Both the position numbers and the translations under genes were made by a program. Under the pieces are notes generated by a model that saw only the letters and a program-made list of their open reading frames with translations, was not told the origin of the DNA and did no database searches. Below are positions 36,643-46,059 of a stretch of DNA of 64,000 nucleotides, piece by piece (within the stretch, counting starts at the first letter, position 1; each line of letters opens with the position of its first letter). Source of the stretch: Arthrobacter sp. AL12 (GTDB lineage: Bacteria; Actinomycetota; Actinomycetes; Actinomycetales; Micrococcaceae). The stretch spans positions 1 to 64,000 of the forward strand of contig NZ_JASBQY010000008.1 in NCBI RefSeq assembly GCF_029960645.1, in the 5' to 3' direction.

Positions 36643-38082
36643 TTAGCCGTCCTTGAGCCGCTGGTAGGTCTCCAACGCCCGGGCACGGGACTCCGGCAGC
36701 CCGACAATCGGTTCCGGGTAGCCCGCTGCCGAACCACTGGCCTTCCACGGTTCGTGGATCGTCTTGTCGTCCAGCCCGGACAGTTCCGGGACGAACGCGC
36801 GCAGGTAGCGGGCGCCGGCGTCGAACTTCTTGCTCTGGGTGACCGGGTTGAAGATCCGGAAGTACGGCGAGGCGTCAGCGCCGGATCCGGCCACCCACTG
36901 CCAGTTCGCCGGGTTGCTTGCGGCGTCGGCGTCCACAAGCGTGTCCCAGAACCAGGCCTCGCCGAGCCTCCAGTCGGCCAGCAGGTTCTTGACCAGGAAG
37001 CTCGCGGCGGCCATCCTGACGCGGTTGTGCATCCAGCCGGTCTGCCAGAGCTGGCGCATCCCGGCGTCGACCATCGGGTAGCCGGTGCGGCCCTGCTGCC
37101 AGGCTTCGAGTTCGGCGTCGGAGGGTGTCTGCCAGGCGAAACGGTCAAACTCGGGCCGGTAGTTCCGGGTGGCCAGCTGCGGGTTCTCATAGAGCAGCTG
37201 CCAGCAGAACTCCCTCCAGCCGAGTTCGGAGCGGAAGATCCCGACGTCGGCCGGCGCGGCGGGCCCAAAGTGTTCCCGCAGCGCATGCCAGACGCGGAAG
37301 GGGCTGATCTCGCCGAACCGCAGATGCGCGGAGAGCCGGCTGGTTCCCTCGACCCCGGGGGTGTCACGGCCGGTGCCGTACGCCTCTGCCGGACCGTCCA
37401 GGAAGTCCTCCAGCCGCTGGTGGGCCCCGGCTTCCCCGGGCTGCCAGGTGCTGGCGAGGCCCGCGCTCCAGTCCGGCCGCCGGGGGAGCAGGCCCCAGCT
37501 GTCGAGCGGGTCGCCGGCGGGGAGCCGGCCCGCGGCGTCCGCTGCCGGGGCAGGGAGGCGCCCCGGGGCGTCAAGGGGGAGCCGGGGCTCCTGCCCGTCG
37601 AGGCAGGCCCGCCAGAAGGGCGTGAAGACCTTGTACGGCCCGCCCGCCCCGGTCCGCACCGTCCACGGCTCGAACATCAGGTTCGCCTGGAAGCTGGCCG
37701 CCGTCAGGCCCTGCTCCGCGGCCCAGGCCTTGACGCCGGCGTCCACCTCGCGTTCGGGGCCCCCGTAACGGCGGTTCCAGAGCAGCGTCGAGGCGCCGGT
37801 CTCCCGGGCGAGGTCCCGGATGATGTCGGTGGCCGCGCCGCGGCGCAGCAGCAGCCGGGATCCCGTGGCAGCAAGACCGGCGGCGAGATCCGCCAGCGAA
37901 TGGTGCAGCCACCATTTCGTGGCGCCGCCGAGGGGCCGCACGCCGGGGGAGGACTCGTCGAGGACATAGACCACGGTCAGCGGCTGTCCCAGCGACGCAG
38001 CTTCGCTCAGGGCAGGGTTGTCGTCCAGCCGGAGGTCGTCGCGCAGCCAGACAAGGGTCGAAGACAGGGTTCCCGAAGACAT
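36643..38082 (-). CDS. phrB: Deoxyribodipyrimidine photolyase (cryptochrome/photolyase family)
   Basis: Light-driven repair of cyclobutane pyrimidine dimers. The 479-residue protein has the N-terminal antenna-binding domain (LVWLRDDLRLDDNPAL) and the FAD-binding C-terminal half. Seen in order: GTSRLSAHLRFGEISPF, ELGWREFCWQLLY, GRTGYPMVDAGMRQLWQTGWMHNRVRM and ADASPYFRIFNPVTQS. These are class I photolyase marks, including the Asn and Arg residues that contact FAD. The window shows no partner gene; it is transcribed alone. A signalling cryptochrome role cannot be excluded from sequence. Confidence 0.93.
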   Translation of the reverse strand: MSSGTLSSTLVWLRDDLRLDDNPALSEAASLGQPLTVVYVLDESSPGVRPLGGATKWWLHHSLADLAAGLAATGSRLLLRRGAATDIIRDLARETGASTLLWNRRYGGPEREVDAGVKAWAAEQGLTAASFQANLMFEPWTVRTGAGGPYKVFTPFWRACLDGQEPRLPLDAPGRLPAPAADAAGRLPAGDPLDSWGLLPRRPDWSAGLASTWQPGEAGAHQRLEDFLDGPAEAYGTGRDTPGVEGTSRLSAHLRFGEISPFRVWHALREHFGPAAPADVGIFRSELGWREFCWQLLYENPQLATRNYRPEFDRFAWQTPSDAELEAWQQGRTGYPMVDAGMRQLWQTGWMHNRVRMAAASFLVKNLLADWRLGEAWFWDTLVDADAASNPANWQWVAGSGADASPYFRIFNPVTQSKKFDAGARYLRAFVPELSGLDDKTIHEPWKASGSAAGYPEPIVGLPESRARALETYQRLKDG

Positions 38083-38202
38083 GGGTCAACGGTACACGCG
38101 GCGCCCCGCCGCTGACGCACCACCCATGCACCGCTCCTGCACCGCATGCCGCACCACTCCCGCGCCGCTCCCGCGCCAGCGGGCACCGTCCGATTCACAA
38201 CG

Positions 38203-38247
38203 GAGGCCGGGCCCGGACCATCGGTGGGACGGTCCGGGCCCGGCCTC
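38203..38247. terminator. Large GC hairpin between pspA and the photolyase gene
   Basis: A perfect 17-bp stem (38203-38219 and 38231-38247, arm GAGGCCGGGCCCGGACC) with an 11-base loop. It lies just after the 3' end of pspA on the minus strand and upstream of the photolyase gene. There is no strong T-run, so a terminator is the likeliest but not the only reading. Confidence 0.6.
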
Positions 38248-38293
38248 TGCGGACCCGGTGCCAATAATCCGGCGGAAACGCGCCGGTGTGCGC

Positions 38294-39079
38294 CTACAGC
38301 TTGTCGAAGTCCGCCTCGTCGACGGTGGAACCGGCGGCGCGGTTTTCACCGGCGCCAATGGCGGCGGGGGAGCCGCCGGACTTCAACGCGGCAAGCCGCG
38401 CCTCAATCTCGGTCTGCTCGCCGAGGTCCTCCAGCGAGTTGAACTGTGCGTCCAGGCTGGAGGCGGCGAGTTCCTGCTGGCCGCGCACCTTTGCTTCTTC
38501 GCGGCGGATCTTCTCTTCGAAGCGGCCCACCTCGGACGTGGGATCCATGAAGTCGATGCTCTTCATGGCATCGTGCACCTGGGTCTGCGCCGCGGCAGTC
38601 TTGGAGCGGGCCACCAGCTCGTTGCGCTTGCTGGTGAGCTCGTTGAGCTTGCCCTTCATCTGCCCCAGGCCGTGCTTGAGCTTGTCCACGACCTCGGTCT
38701 GGGAGGCGATGCTCGGCTCGGCGGACTTTGCCTCGTTTTCCGCGGACATCTGGCGCTGCAGGGCAACCTTGGCGAGGTTGTCGAACTTCTCTGCGTCAAC
38801 GATGTCGCCCTTGGCCCGGTACTCATCCGCCTTACGGGACGCGGCGAGGGCCTTTTTGCCCCAGTCCTGGGCGTTCTTGATGTCCTCGTTGTAATCGTCC
38901 TGGAGCATCCGCAGGTTGCCTATGGTCTGGGCTACGGCCGACTCCGCCTCGGCGATGTTGTTGGTGTAGTCCCGGACCATCTGGTCCAGCATCTTCTGTG
39001 GGTCCTCAGCCTGATCCAGCAGGGAATTGATGTTGGCCTTCGCCAGCTGCGCCATGCGGCCGAAAATGGACTGCTTCAT
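38294..39079 (-). CDS. pspA: PspA/IM30 family membrane-stress protein
   Basis: A 261-residue, almost fully helical protein of the ESCRT-III-like PspA/Vipp1 family that coats and stabilises the cytoplasmic membrane. The first helix MKQSIFGRMAQLAKANINSL is amphipathic and membrane-binding in the family. LLDQAEDPQKMLDQMVRDY follows, then long coiled coils (residues 30-190). The Ala/Gly tail with AGENRAAGST is probably disordered. It lies 137 bases downstream of a TPM-domain protein on the same strand, a neighbourhood consistent with envelope-stress response. Confidence 0.92.
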   Translation of the reverse strand: MKQSIFGRMAQLAKANINSLLDQAEDPQKMLDQMVRDYTNNIAEAESAVAQTIGNLRMLQDDYNEDIKNAQDWGKKALAASRKADEYRAKGDIVDAEKFDNLAKVALQRQMSAENEAKSAEPSIASQTEVVDKLKHGLGQMKGKLNELTSKRNELVARSKTAAAQTQVHDAMKSIDFMDPTSEVGRFEEKIRREEAKVRGQQELAASSLDAQFNSLEDLGEQTEIEARLAALKSGGSPAAIGAGENRAAGSTVDEADFDKL

Positions 39080-39216
39080 GGTGTTACCTTTCGTCCTGCT
39101 CAGTGGTTCCCACTGAATTTCGGTGAACTGTGAAATGTACCGCTTCTATCCGCCGGTCGGAGTATTCCCGCCGGCGCCTAGTCTCTGTGCGTCCGGGCCG
39201 CAGCCGGACCCGGCAG

Positions 39217-41250
39217 CTAGAAGCTGCCCGAGTCCCCGCCCCCGAAGTCCCCTCCGCCGCCGCCAAAGTCTCCGCCGCCCCAGCCCCCGCCGGAATCTCC
39301 GCCGCCGCCCCAGCCCCCGCCGCCGCCGCCGTGCAGGATGGAGTTGATCAGGATGCCGCCGAGGATGGCACCGCCCAGGCCGCCGCCCCCGCCGCCGCCG
39401 AACATCCCGCCGCGGCCGTAGCCCTGGTTGGCGTAGTCGCCGAACTGGTCGACGTCGGACTGCGCCTGCTGCGCCGCCTGCGCCGCCAGCGAGTGCGCCT
39501 GCTGGGCGTACTGGAGGGCCGTGACCGGGTCGGTGCGCGAGATGGACAGTGCGTAGTCGAGGTTCCGCTGGGCTTCCGCCAGGCGGGTCCGGGCCTCGGT
39601 GCCCACGCCGCCCCGGCGGGCGGTGATGTAGTCCGAGGTCGCGCTGATCTGCGCCTGCGCGGACATGATGCTTTGCTGCAGCGAGGCCTGCGCACGGCGG
39701 GTCTGCTCCTGCTGGTCGCGGATCCCGGAGAGGGCCCCGTCCAGCGACTGGTGCGCCGTCTCGACCCGCTCCAGGGTGGCGATCGGATCGATCTTGCCGC
39801 CCTGGATTTCGGCCTTGACCTGAGCCAGGGCGGCTTCCACCGCGGCGACGGGTCCGGCGAGTTCAGGGTGCGCCCCCGACTGGATCAGAGCCCTGGCCTG
39901 GGCCAGGTCCTGGGAGGTGTCCACGACGGCGGACTCCAAACCGCTGCGGGCCTCGTCAAGGCGTCCGGCGACCTTTGTGATGGCGCCGATCAGCACGTTC
40001 GTCTGGTGCAGGCCTTCCTCCGCCGCGCGGACGGCGACAGCGGCCAGGCTGCCTTCGCCGGCATTGAGCTTCTCCTGGGCCGTGACCGAGGCGTTCTGCA
40101 CGAAGGCGAGCCGTTCCTTGGCCTGGTTGATGTTGTCGCCGACCTGGACCAGGGCACTCTCGGCGTACTTGGCGCGCAGCTCGGCGAGGGACTTCTCGGC
40201 ACTTGCGATCTTTGCTTCCGCCTCGCTGGCGCCCGCACTGACCGCTGCCAGCGCCTGCGGGGCATTCTTTTCCAGCTCGCGCAGCGAATCGAAGTCGGCC
40301 TTCTGTTCCTGGAGCGAGGCAAGCGCGGCCTCGGAACGGCGGATAATCTCACCGAGCCAGCTCCGCTGCTGCTCTTCGGTGTCCGGGATGTGGTCATCGA
40401 GCTGCTGCTGCAGTTTGAAGGACTCGGACATGTGGCCCTTGGCGTCCTGCAAAGCCTTCGTGAAGTTCCCGACGGCGGCGTCGCCGTACTGTGCCTGGGC
40501 GAAGCCAAGCTCCTGCTCACTGGATTTGATCGCGTCGTCCGCCTCGATCAGCAGTGAGCCGCTCTTGCGGCGCAGTTCCTCGACGGTGAGCCCGGCCAGC
40601 GGATCCAGCTCGGCGCCCTCGGGGCCGTTGCCTGCGGCGGCGCCCAGGGCGGCTTTCTTCCGCCTGTTGCGGAGGTAGAGATATGCGCCCGCACCGCCTG
40701 CCGCAACGACACCTACGCCCACGAGCACGGCGTTGCCGGCGCCGTCCCCCGAGGAAACCGAGCCGCTTCCGCCCCCAGCGGCGTCGCCGGTGGCAGTGGC
40801 AGTGTCAATGGCCGCCTGCGCAAAGTCCCGCTTCCCGCCTGCGAGGTTGGGCACGATGGCGTTCTGGGTGATGTTGCTTGTCTTGGGATAGATGGCGCTG
40901 GCCGAGTTGGGCGAGAAGTAGTATTTGCCGTCGTCGGACATCGTGAGGATCACGTCAGCTTTGCCCATGCCCTTGTTAGTGGCTACGGCCTGCGCCCAGC
41001 CTTTAGGGTCGGTGGGGTTTTCGAAGGTCTTCGCTGTGATCACATAGAGGTTGTACTTGTGGTCTTTAAGGAGCTTCTGGATGGCGTCCTGGACTTCGCC
41101 CTTGCGGTTTCCGAGGACGTTGCCGCTGTCGACGATGTTTTGACCGGAGGGAATGGTCACCGGATCTTCGGCGAGGGCCGGAGCGGCGGGAAACGCCAGC
41201 AGTCCGACGACGCCAAGAACGGCGAGGAGGCGTTTATAGGTAGACCGCAT
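39217..41250 (-). CDS. Secreted/membrane TPM-domain protein with coiled coil and Gly-rich tail
   Basis: A 677-residue protein. Residues 1-27 are a signal peptide ending APALAED. A TPM domain follows (VDSGNVLGNRKGEVQDAIQKLL ... VILTMSDDGKYYFS, residues 35-160), then a transmembrane helix near 185-205 followed by RNRRKK. A long coiled-coil-forming region (250-590) comes next. The last ~70 residues are Gly/Phe/Trp repeats (GGGWGGGDFGGG). TPM proteins are linked to envelope and photosystem repair, but the function here is unknown. ATG 41250 is chosen because the signal peptide starts there. The Gly-rich end resembles the tails of other Actinobacteria TPM proteins. Confidence 0.87.
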   Translation of the reverse strand: MRSTYKRLLAVLGVVGLLAFPAAPALAEDPVTIPSGQNIVDSGNVLGNRKGEVQDAIQKLLKDHKYNLYVITAKTFENPTDPKGWAQAVATNKGMGKADVILTMSDDGKYYFSPNSASAIYPKTSNITQNAIVPNLAGGKRDFAQAAIDTATATGDAAGGGSGSVSSGDGAGNAVLVGVGVVAAGGAGAYLYLRNRRKKAALGAAAGNGPEGAELDPLAGLTVEELRRKSGSLLIEADDAIKSSEQELGFAQAQYGDAAVGNFTKALQDAKGHMSESFKLQQQLDDHIPDTEEQQRSWLGEIIRRSEAALASLQEQKADFDSLRELEKNAPQALAAVSAGASEAEAKIASAEKSLAELRAKYAESALVQVGDNINQAKERLAFVQNASVTAQEKLNAGEGSLAAVAVRAAEEGLHQTNVLIGAITKVAGRLDEARSGLESAVVDTSQDLAQARALIQSGAHPELAGPVAAVEAALAQVKAEIQGGKIDPIATLERVETAHQSLDGALSGIRDQQEQTRRAQASLQQSIMSAQAQISATSDYITARRGGVGTEARTRLAEAQRNLDYALSISRTDPVTALQYAQQAHSLAAQAAQQAQSDVDQFGDYANQGYGRGGMFGGGGGGGLGGAILGGILINSILHGGGGGGWGGGGDSGGGWGGGDFGGGGGDFGGGDSGSF

Positions 41251-41546
41251 GTGCAACCCTTCAGCACTTCTGCGACCAGTTCGGGCCGAACCGGTCGTCA
41301 CAGAATGCAGCAGCGCCCCCACGCAGATGTAAAGCCGCAGGTCGCTGTGGCAATTCCATTTGATTCTATGGTGCACCCATTGGGCCGTCCACCGGCGGGA
41401 ATATGCCACCAGCGAAAAGCGCTGAACCGCTCGGATCAATGCCGCACTCGGCGCTTCCGGTGTTCAGCAAGCTCCCAGCAAACGCGCGCCCTAGTATCAG
41501 TGAGTTCGTCCATAGTTAGATATAGACGAGGATGAAAGGAAGTCTT

Positions 41547-43217
41547 ATGACTGAGAACCCAGCGCAGGGCCCGTCACCAGAGAACCGGGAGCCGGCCACG
41601 TCGAACGAGGGCGCTCCGGCGCATCCGCAGGCTGCCCCGGCGCCGGACTCAGCACCCGAGAATCCGACGCTCCGGCTGGACCAGGCCGCGGACATCTCCG
41701 CGCAGCCGGTCTACCCGCAGCACCAGCCGTCCTACGGCCGACCCCCGGCACCGGAGACGCACCAGTTCGGCGCCCCCCAGGGACACCTCCAGCAGGGCCA
41801 CGCCCCGGGCCAGCCCAGCCCACAGCCCGCCCCCGGGTACGGACGGCCGGCCGGCAACTCCGCCTTCGGCCAGCCCCAGCCAACGCATGACGCGCAGGGC
41901 AACCCGCAGGGCAGCCAGGGGCCCAACGGCCAGCCCCAGCACGGCGGCTATGGCGGCAACCAGCCCGGGTCGCCGTATGCCTCCGACCCGGCCCACGCGC
42001 CGAAGCGCAAGGCTGCCTTCGGAGTCCCCACGCTGGTGGCCAGCATCCTCGCCGCCGGCCTGGTCGGCGGCGGCGTGGTCGCAGGCGCCACACAGTTGCT
42101 CGAGGGCCCGGCCATCACATCCACCGGGTCCGGCAGCAGCAGCAGCAGCCAGGCCGGCCCTGTCATCGTGAACAACCGCGAAGACGTGAACGCCATCACC
42201 GCGGCGGCCCTGAAGGCCACCCCCAGTGTCGTGACCATTAAGGCATCGAGCGGCAGTGAGGGCGGCACGGGCTCCGGCATCATCCTGGACGGCGAGGGCC
42301 ATGTCCTCACGAACACGCACGTTGTCACCCTCGACGGCACGGCGGCCAACGCCGCGATCGAAGTCCGGATGAGTGACGGCAGGGTCTACAGCGCCGAGGT
42401 CGTCGGCACGGATCCGCTGTCCGACCTCGCCGTGGTGAAGATCCAGAACGGCACCGGTCTGGTCCCGGCAGTCCTGGGCGACTCCGGCAAGCTGAACGTC
42501 GGCGATACCGCCGTCGCGATTGGATCGCCGCTGGGCCTTACCGGGACCGTGACTGACGGCATCGTGTCGACCCTGAACCGCACCATCAGTGTTGCCTCAT
42601 CGGCCGCGCCGAAGGAAGGCACGGACGGCTCGCAGGGCGGCGACCAGGGCTTCCAGTTCGCCCCGCCGGACGGCGGGCAGAGCCAAAGCACCGCCAACCA
42701 GGGAAGCATCTCGATCAACGTGATCCAGACGGATGCCGCCATCAACCCGGGCAACTCCGGCGGCGCCCTGGTCAACACCAAGGGGGAGATCATCGGCGTG
42801 AACGTCGCGATCGCCTCCGCCGGCGGTACCGCCGCCAGCAGCGGCAACATCGGCGTTGGCTTCAGCATCCCGATCAACCACGCCAAGCGCGTCGCCCAGG
42901 AGATCATCAGCACGGGCAAGGCCTCGCACGGCCAGTTCGGCGTGAGCGTAAAGCAGAAGACCGCGAGTTCCTCGGCCTCCGGTTTCTCCATCGGGGCGGA
43001 GGTCGCGACTGTGGAGCCCGGCTCCGCCGCCGACAAGGCCGGCGTCAAGGTCGGCGACGTCGTGACGAAGTTCCAGGACCTCGCGATCAGCGACCCGAAC
43101 CAGTTGACCGCCGCCGTGCGCGAGCAGCCCGCGGGGGCCTTGGTCAAGGTCATGGTCCTCCGCGGCGGCAAGGAACAGCAGCTGGACGTGACCCTCGGCG
43201 CGGCCGCCGAGCAATAG
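41547..43217 (+). CDS. HtrA/DegP-type membrane-anchored serine protease
   Basis: A 556-residue trypsin-like protease with a PDZ domain. A ~150-residue Pro/Gln/Gly-rich cytoplasmic N-terminus precedes one transmembrane helix (TLVASILAAGLVGGGVVAG). The extracytoplasmic protease carries the triad His in LTNTHVV, Asp in SDLAVVKI and Ser in NPGNSGGALV. The PDZ domain includes VEPGSAADKAGVKVGDVVTKF. A long Gln/Gly insertion (DGSQGGDQGFQFAPPDGGQS) splits the protease domain. ATG 41547 is chosen over ATG 41532 because AAAGGA is properly spaced before it. Confidence 0.91.
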   Translation: MTENPAQGPSPENREPATSNEGAPAHPQAAPAPDSAPENPTLRLDQAADISAQPVYPQHQPSYGRPPAPETHQFGAPQGHLQQGHAPGQPSPQPAPGYGRPAGNSAFGQPQPTHDAQGNPQGSQGPNGQPQHGGYGGNQPGSPYASDPAHAPKRKAAFGVPTLVASILAAGLVGGGVVAGATQLLEGPAITSTGSGSSSSSQAGPVIVNNREDVNAITAAALKATPSVVTIKASSGSEGGTGSGIILDGEGHVLTNTHVVTLDGTAANAAIEVRMSDGRVYSAEVVGTDPLSDLAVVKIQNGTGLVPAVLGDSGKLNVGDTAVAIGSPLGLTGTVTDGIVSTLNRTISVASSAAPKEGTDGSQGGDQGFQFAPPDGGQSQSTANQGSISINVIQTDAAINPGNSGGALVNTKGEIIGVNVAIASAGGTAASSGNIGVGFSIPINHAKRVAQEIISTGKASHGQFGVSVKQKTASSSASGFSIGAEVATVEPGSAADKAGVKVGDVVTKFQDLAISDPNQLTAAVREQPAGALVKVMVLRGGKEQQLDVTLGAAAEQ

Positions 43218-43243
43218 GACCAGCACCCGGCGTCACCACCCGG

Positions 43244-43270
43244 AGGCCGGACGGCACAACCGTCCGGCCT
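43244..43270 (+). terminator. Hairpin after the HtrA-type protease
   Basis: An 11-bp perfect stem (AGGCCGGACGG / CCGTCCGGCCT) with a CACAA loop, followed by TCGCC. There is no real T-run, so termination may be partial. Confidence 0.6.
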
Positions 43271-43423
43271 TCGCCGTCCGCGGCCCTGACACAGGCCTTA
43301 ACCGAAGCCGTGCCCGTGCTCCCCGATATGGTTAGCTAGGACTTACCCGGCACTCCGGGCGCTCCGTGGCCAGGACCCTACCCGGCTGGCTGTCCACCCG
43401 CATGGAAGGCTGCTGTAAACACA

Positions 43424-44236
43424 GTGGAAGAGACATTGAAGATCATCGTGCTGGTCAAGCACGTCCCTGACGCCCAGTTCGACCGGCACCTCACCGGCGA
43501 GGGCAACACGGCGGACCGCTCCGAGAGCATCCTGTCCGAACTGGATGAGTACGCCCTCGAAGCCGCACTGCAGCTGATCGAGGCCCGCGGCGGTGAAGCG
43601 GCCGGCAATAAGGTCATTGCCTTGAGCATGGGTCCCGCCGGGGCGGTCAACGCCGTGAAGAAGTCCCTGCAGATTGGCGCCACCGAAGGCGCCCACCTCA
43701 GCGATGACGCGCTGGCCGGGTCCGACGCCGCCGCTACCTCGCTGGCACTGGCCGCCGCCATCCGCCACCTCGGTGCGGACACCCCCGCCGACCTCATCAT
43801 CACCGGCATGGCCTCCACGGACGGCGAAACGTCCCTGGTTCCGGCCCAGCTCGCGGAGCGCCTCGACCTTCCGCAGGTCACCTTCGCGGCCTCGCTGGAG
43901 CTCGACGGCGGCAAGCTCACCGCCCGCCGCGACGGCGACTCGCACGCGGACACGGTCGAGGCCACGCTGCCGGCCCTCGTCTCGGTCACGGACCAGATCA
44001 ACGACCCCCGCTACCCGAATTTCAAGGGCATCATGGCGGCGAAGAAAAAGACCATCACCACGTTGAGCCTTGCGGACATCGGCGTCGACCCCGCGCAGGT
44101 TGGACGGACCGGATCCTGGACCGCCGTCGAATCCGCCGAGGTACGCCCGGCGCGCACTGCCGGCACCATCATCACGGACGAGGGCGACGCCGGCATCCAG
44201 CTGGTTGAGTTCCTGGCCGCCCAGAAGCTGCTCTAA
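43424..44236 (+). CDS. etfB: Electron transfer flavoprotein, beta subunit
   Basis: With EtfA it accepts electrons from acyl-CoA and other flavin dehydrogenases. The 270-residue protein shows the beta-subunit pattern: IIVLVKHVPDAQ at the start, DEYALEAALQL, ITGMASTDGETSLVPAQLA, and RYPNFKGIMAAKKK near residue 200, where the family binds AMP/FAD. GTG 43424 is chosen because the protein then begins as its relatives do. etfA starts 14 bases after its stop. It could serve the acyl-CoA-dehydrogenase-like enzyme at 59297-60460, but the two are 15 kb apart. Confidence 0.94.
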   Translation: MEETLKIIVLVKHVPDAQFDRHLTGEGNTADRSESILSELDEYALEAALQLIEARGGEAAGNKVIALSMGPAGAVNAVKKSLQIGATEGAHLSDDALAGSDAAATSLALAAAIRHLGADTPADLIITGMASTDGETSLVPAQLAERLDLPQVTFAASLELDGGKLTARRDGDSHADTVEATLPALVSVTDQINDPRYPNFKGIMAAKKKTITTLSLADIGVDPAQVGRTGSWTAVESAEVRPARTAGTIITDEGDAGIQLVEFLAAQKLL

Positions 44237-44250
44237 GGGGACTACCAGAC

Positions 44251-45204
44251 ATGGCAAAAGTGCTTGTATTCATTGACAACCCCGGCCCGGCCCTGAAGAA
44301 GGCCAGCCTGGAGCTGCTCACCATCGCCCGGTCCCTGGGCGAGCCGGCCGTCGCCTTCAACGGAGAGCTGCACGACGACGTTGCGGCGACACTGGGAGCC
44401 TACGGCGCCCAGGCGCTGTACCGGCCCTCCACCGCGGACCTCGACGACTACCTCGTCGGCCCCAAGGCCTCCTACCTGGCCGCCGCGGTGCAGACCGCCG
44501 AGGCCACCGTCGTACTGACCGAGAACTCGGCGGAGGCTAGGGAAATCGCGGCCAGACTGGGCATCAAGCTCGGTGCCGGCGTCATCACCGACGTCGTCGC
44601 CGTGGACCCGGACGGAACCGCGCACAAGTCCGTGCTGGCCGGCTCCTGGACAACCACGGCGAAGGCGTCGACGCCGGTCGCGGTCCTGACGGTCAAGTCC
44701 AACAGCATCACCCCCGACCCCGCCGTCACCGGCACCGCGCCGGGAACCGTCACCGTGGAGGTGCCGGCGACCGCCACCGCGGCTTCGGCCCGGATCACGG
44801 CCCGCAACGAGAAGGCCGCCAGCGGCCGCCCGGACCTCGCAGAGGCGCGGATTGTGGTGGCCGGCGGCCGCGGCGTCGACGGGAACTTCGGCCCGGTGGA
44901 AGACCTGGCCGATGCCCTCGGTGCCGCCATCGGCGCCTCCCGGGCCGCCACCGATGCCGGCTGGATCGGCCACGACGCGCAGATCGGCCAGACCGGCAAG
45001 ACCGTGTCTCCCCAGCTGTACATCTCGGCGGGTATCTCCGGGGCCATCCAGCAGAAGGCCGGCATGCAGACCGCCAGGGTGATTGTGGCCGTGAACAAGG
45101 ATGCCGAGTCGCCCGTTTTCGAGATCGCCGACTTCGGCATCGTCGGGGACCTCTTCCAGGTCCTGCCGCAGGCAACCGCAGAAATCAAGAAGCGCAAGGC
45201 CTGA
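44251..45204 (+). CDS. etfA: Electron transfer flavoprotein, alpha subunit
   Basis: A 317-residue alpha subunit. The C-terminal FAD-binding domain is clear: ARIVVAGGRGVDGNFGPVEDLADALGAA, then GQTGKTVSPQLYISAGISGAIQ and VAVNKDAESPVFEIADFGIVGD. It forms one transcription unit with etfB. Its stop lies 4 bases before the TTG start of the PIG-L deacetylase gene, so that gene is probably in the same operon. Confidence 0.95.
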   Translation: MAKVLVFIDNPGPALKKASLELLTIARSLGEPAVAFNGELHDDVAATLGAYGAQALYRPSTADLDDYLVGPKASYLAAAVQTAEATVVLTENSAEAREIAARLGIKLGAGVITDVVAVDPDGTAHKSVLAGSWTTTAKASTPVAVLTVKSNSITPDPAVTGTAPGTVTVEVPATATAASARITARNEKAASGRPDLAEARIVVAGGRGVDGNFGPVEDLADALGAAIGASRAATDAGWIGHDAQIGQTGKTVSPQLYISAGISGAIQQKAGMQTARVIVAVNKDAESPVFEIADFGIVGDLFQVLPQATAEIKKRKA

Positions 45205-45208
45205 TTCC

Positions 45209-45988
45209 TTGAACACCTTCGCCGCGCAGGCGCAAAGCCCGCTCGATCCGGAACACCACCGGATCGAGCGGGTGCTCTGTTTCGCCGCGCACCCGGACGA
45301 TATCGACTTCGGCGCAGCGGGCACCATCGCGGCCTGGACCGCCGCAGGGGTGCGGGTCAGCTACTGCATCATGACCGACGGGGACGCCGGGGGTTTTGAC
45401 CCGGCGCAGCGGGATGAGATTGTCCGGCTGCGGAACGAGGAACAACGCCGTGCCGCCGCGCTCGTCGGAGTGACCGATATCCACTACCTGCACGAGCGCG
45501 ACGGCTACCTTGAGCCCTCGCACGCCGTGATCCGGGAGGTGGTGCGGCTGATCCGTCAGTTGCGCCCCGACGTTGTGCTCTCGATGCACCCGGAACGGAA
45601 CTGGAACCGGATCCAGAAGAGCCACCCCGACCATCTGGCGGTGGGGGAGGCGGTGACCCGGGCGGTGTATCCGGCGCTGGAGAACCCGTTCGCGTATCCC
45701 GAGCTGGCCGAGGCGGGGCTTAAGGCTTACAAACTGCCGTGGCTGTGGCTCTTCGCCGGGCCGGAGGAACGCGAAAACCACGTCGTCGACGTTACCGGCC
45801 ACGTCGAGGCCAAACTCGCCGCGATCCACATCCACGTCAGCCAGCACCCGGACGTCGAGGCCACGGACCGCACCGTCCGCGGGCTGATGCTCCGGACCGC
45901 GGAACGGGGCGGTCTCCCCGCCGGCCGCAGCGCGGAGGCCTTCCACGTCGTCACAGTCAACGGACCGGGGACCATCGCCGGGTTCTAG
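45209..45988 (+). CDS. PIG-L family zinc-dependent deacetylase
   Basis: A 259-residue member of the GlcNAc-PI de-N-acetylase family that hydrolyses N-acetyl groups from sugar conjugates. AAHPDDIDFGAAGTI holds the His-Pro-Asp-Asp metal and catalytic site, and SMHPERNWNRIQKSHPDHLAVGEAV carries the third metal His. MshB and Mca (mycothiol synthesis and turnover) belong here, but I cannot assign it to either. TTG 45209 is chosen as it directly follows the etfA stop; an internal GTG is an alternative. Confidence 0.88.
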   Translation: MNTFAAQAQSPLDPEHHRIERVLCFAAHPDDIDFGAAGTIAAWTAAGVRVSYCIMTDGDAGGFDPAQRDEIVRLRNEEQRRAAALVGVTDIHYLHERDGYLEPSHAVIREVVRLIRQLRPDVVLSMHPERNWNRIQKSHPDHLAVGEAVTRAVYPALENPFAYPELAEAGLKAYKLPWLWLFAGPEERENHVVDVTGHVEAKLAAIHIHVSQHPDVEATDRTVRGLMLRTAERGGLPAGRSAEAFHVVTVNGPGTIAGF

Positions 45989-46059
45989 CCTTGCCCCGGA
46001 GCTGCTCTCTCCCCTAAGCTGGGGTTTAAATCATATTTATTTGAGGGAGGCAGGCTTTG

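Noticed and set aside
38203..38247. Hairpin as an attachment site or mobile-element end
   Set aside because: The arms are a simple perfect palindrome with no direct repeats, integrase gene or tRNA end nearby. A terminator-type hairpin for pspA is simpler.
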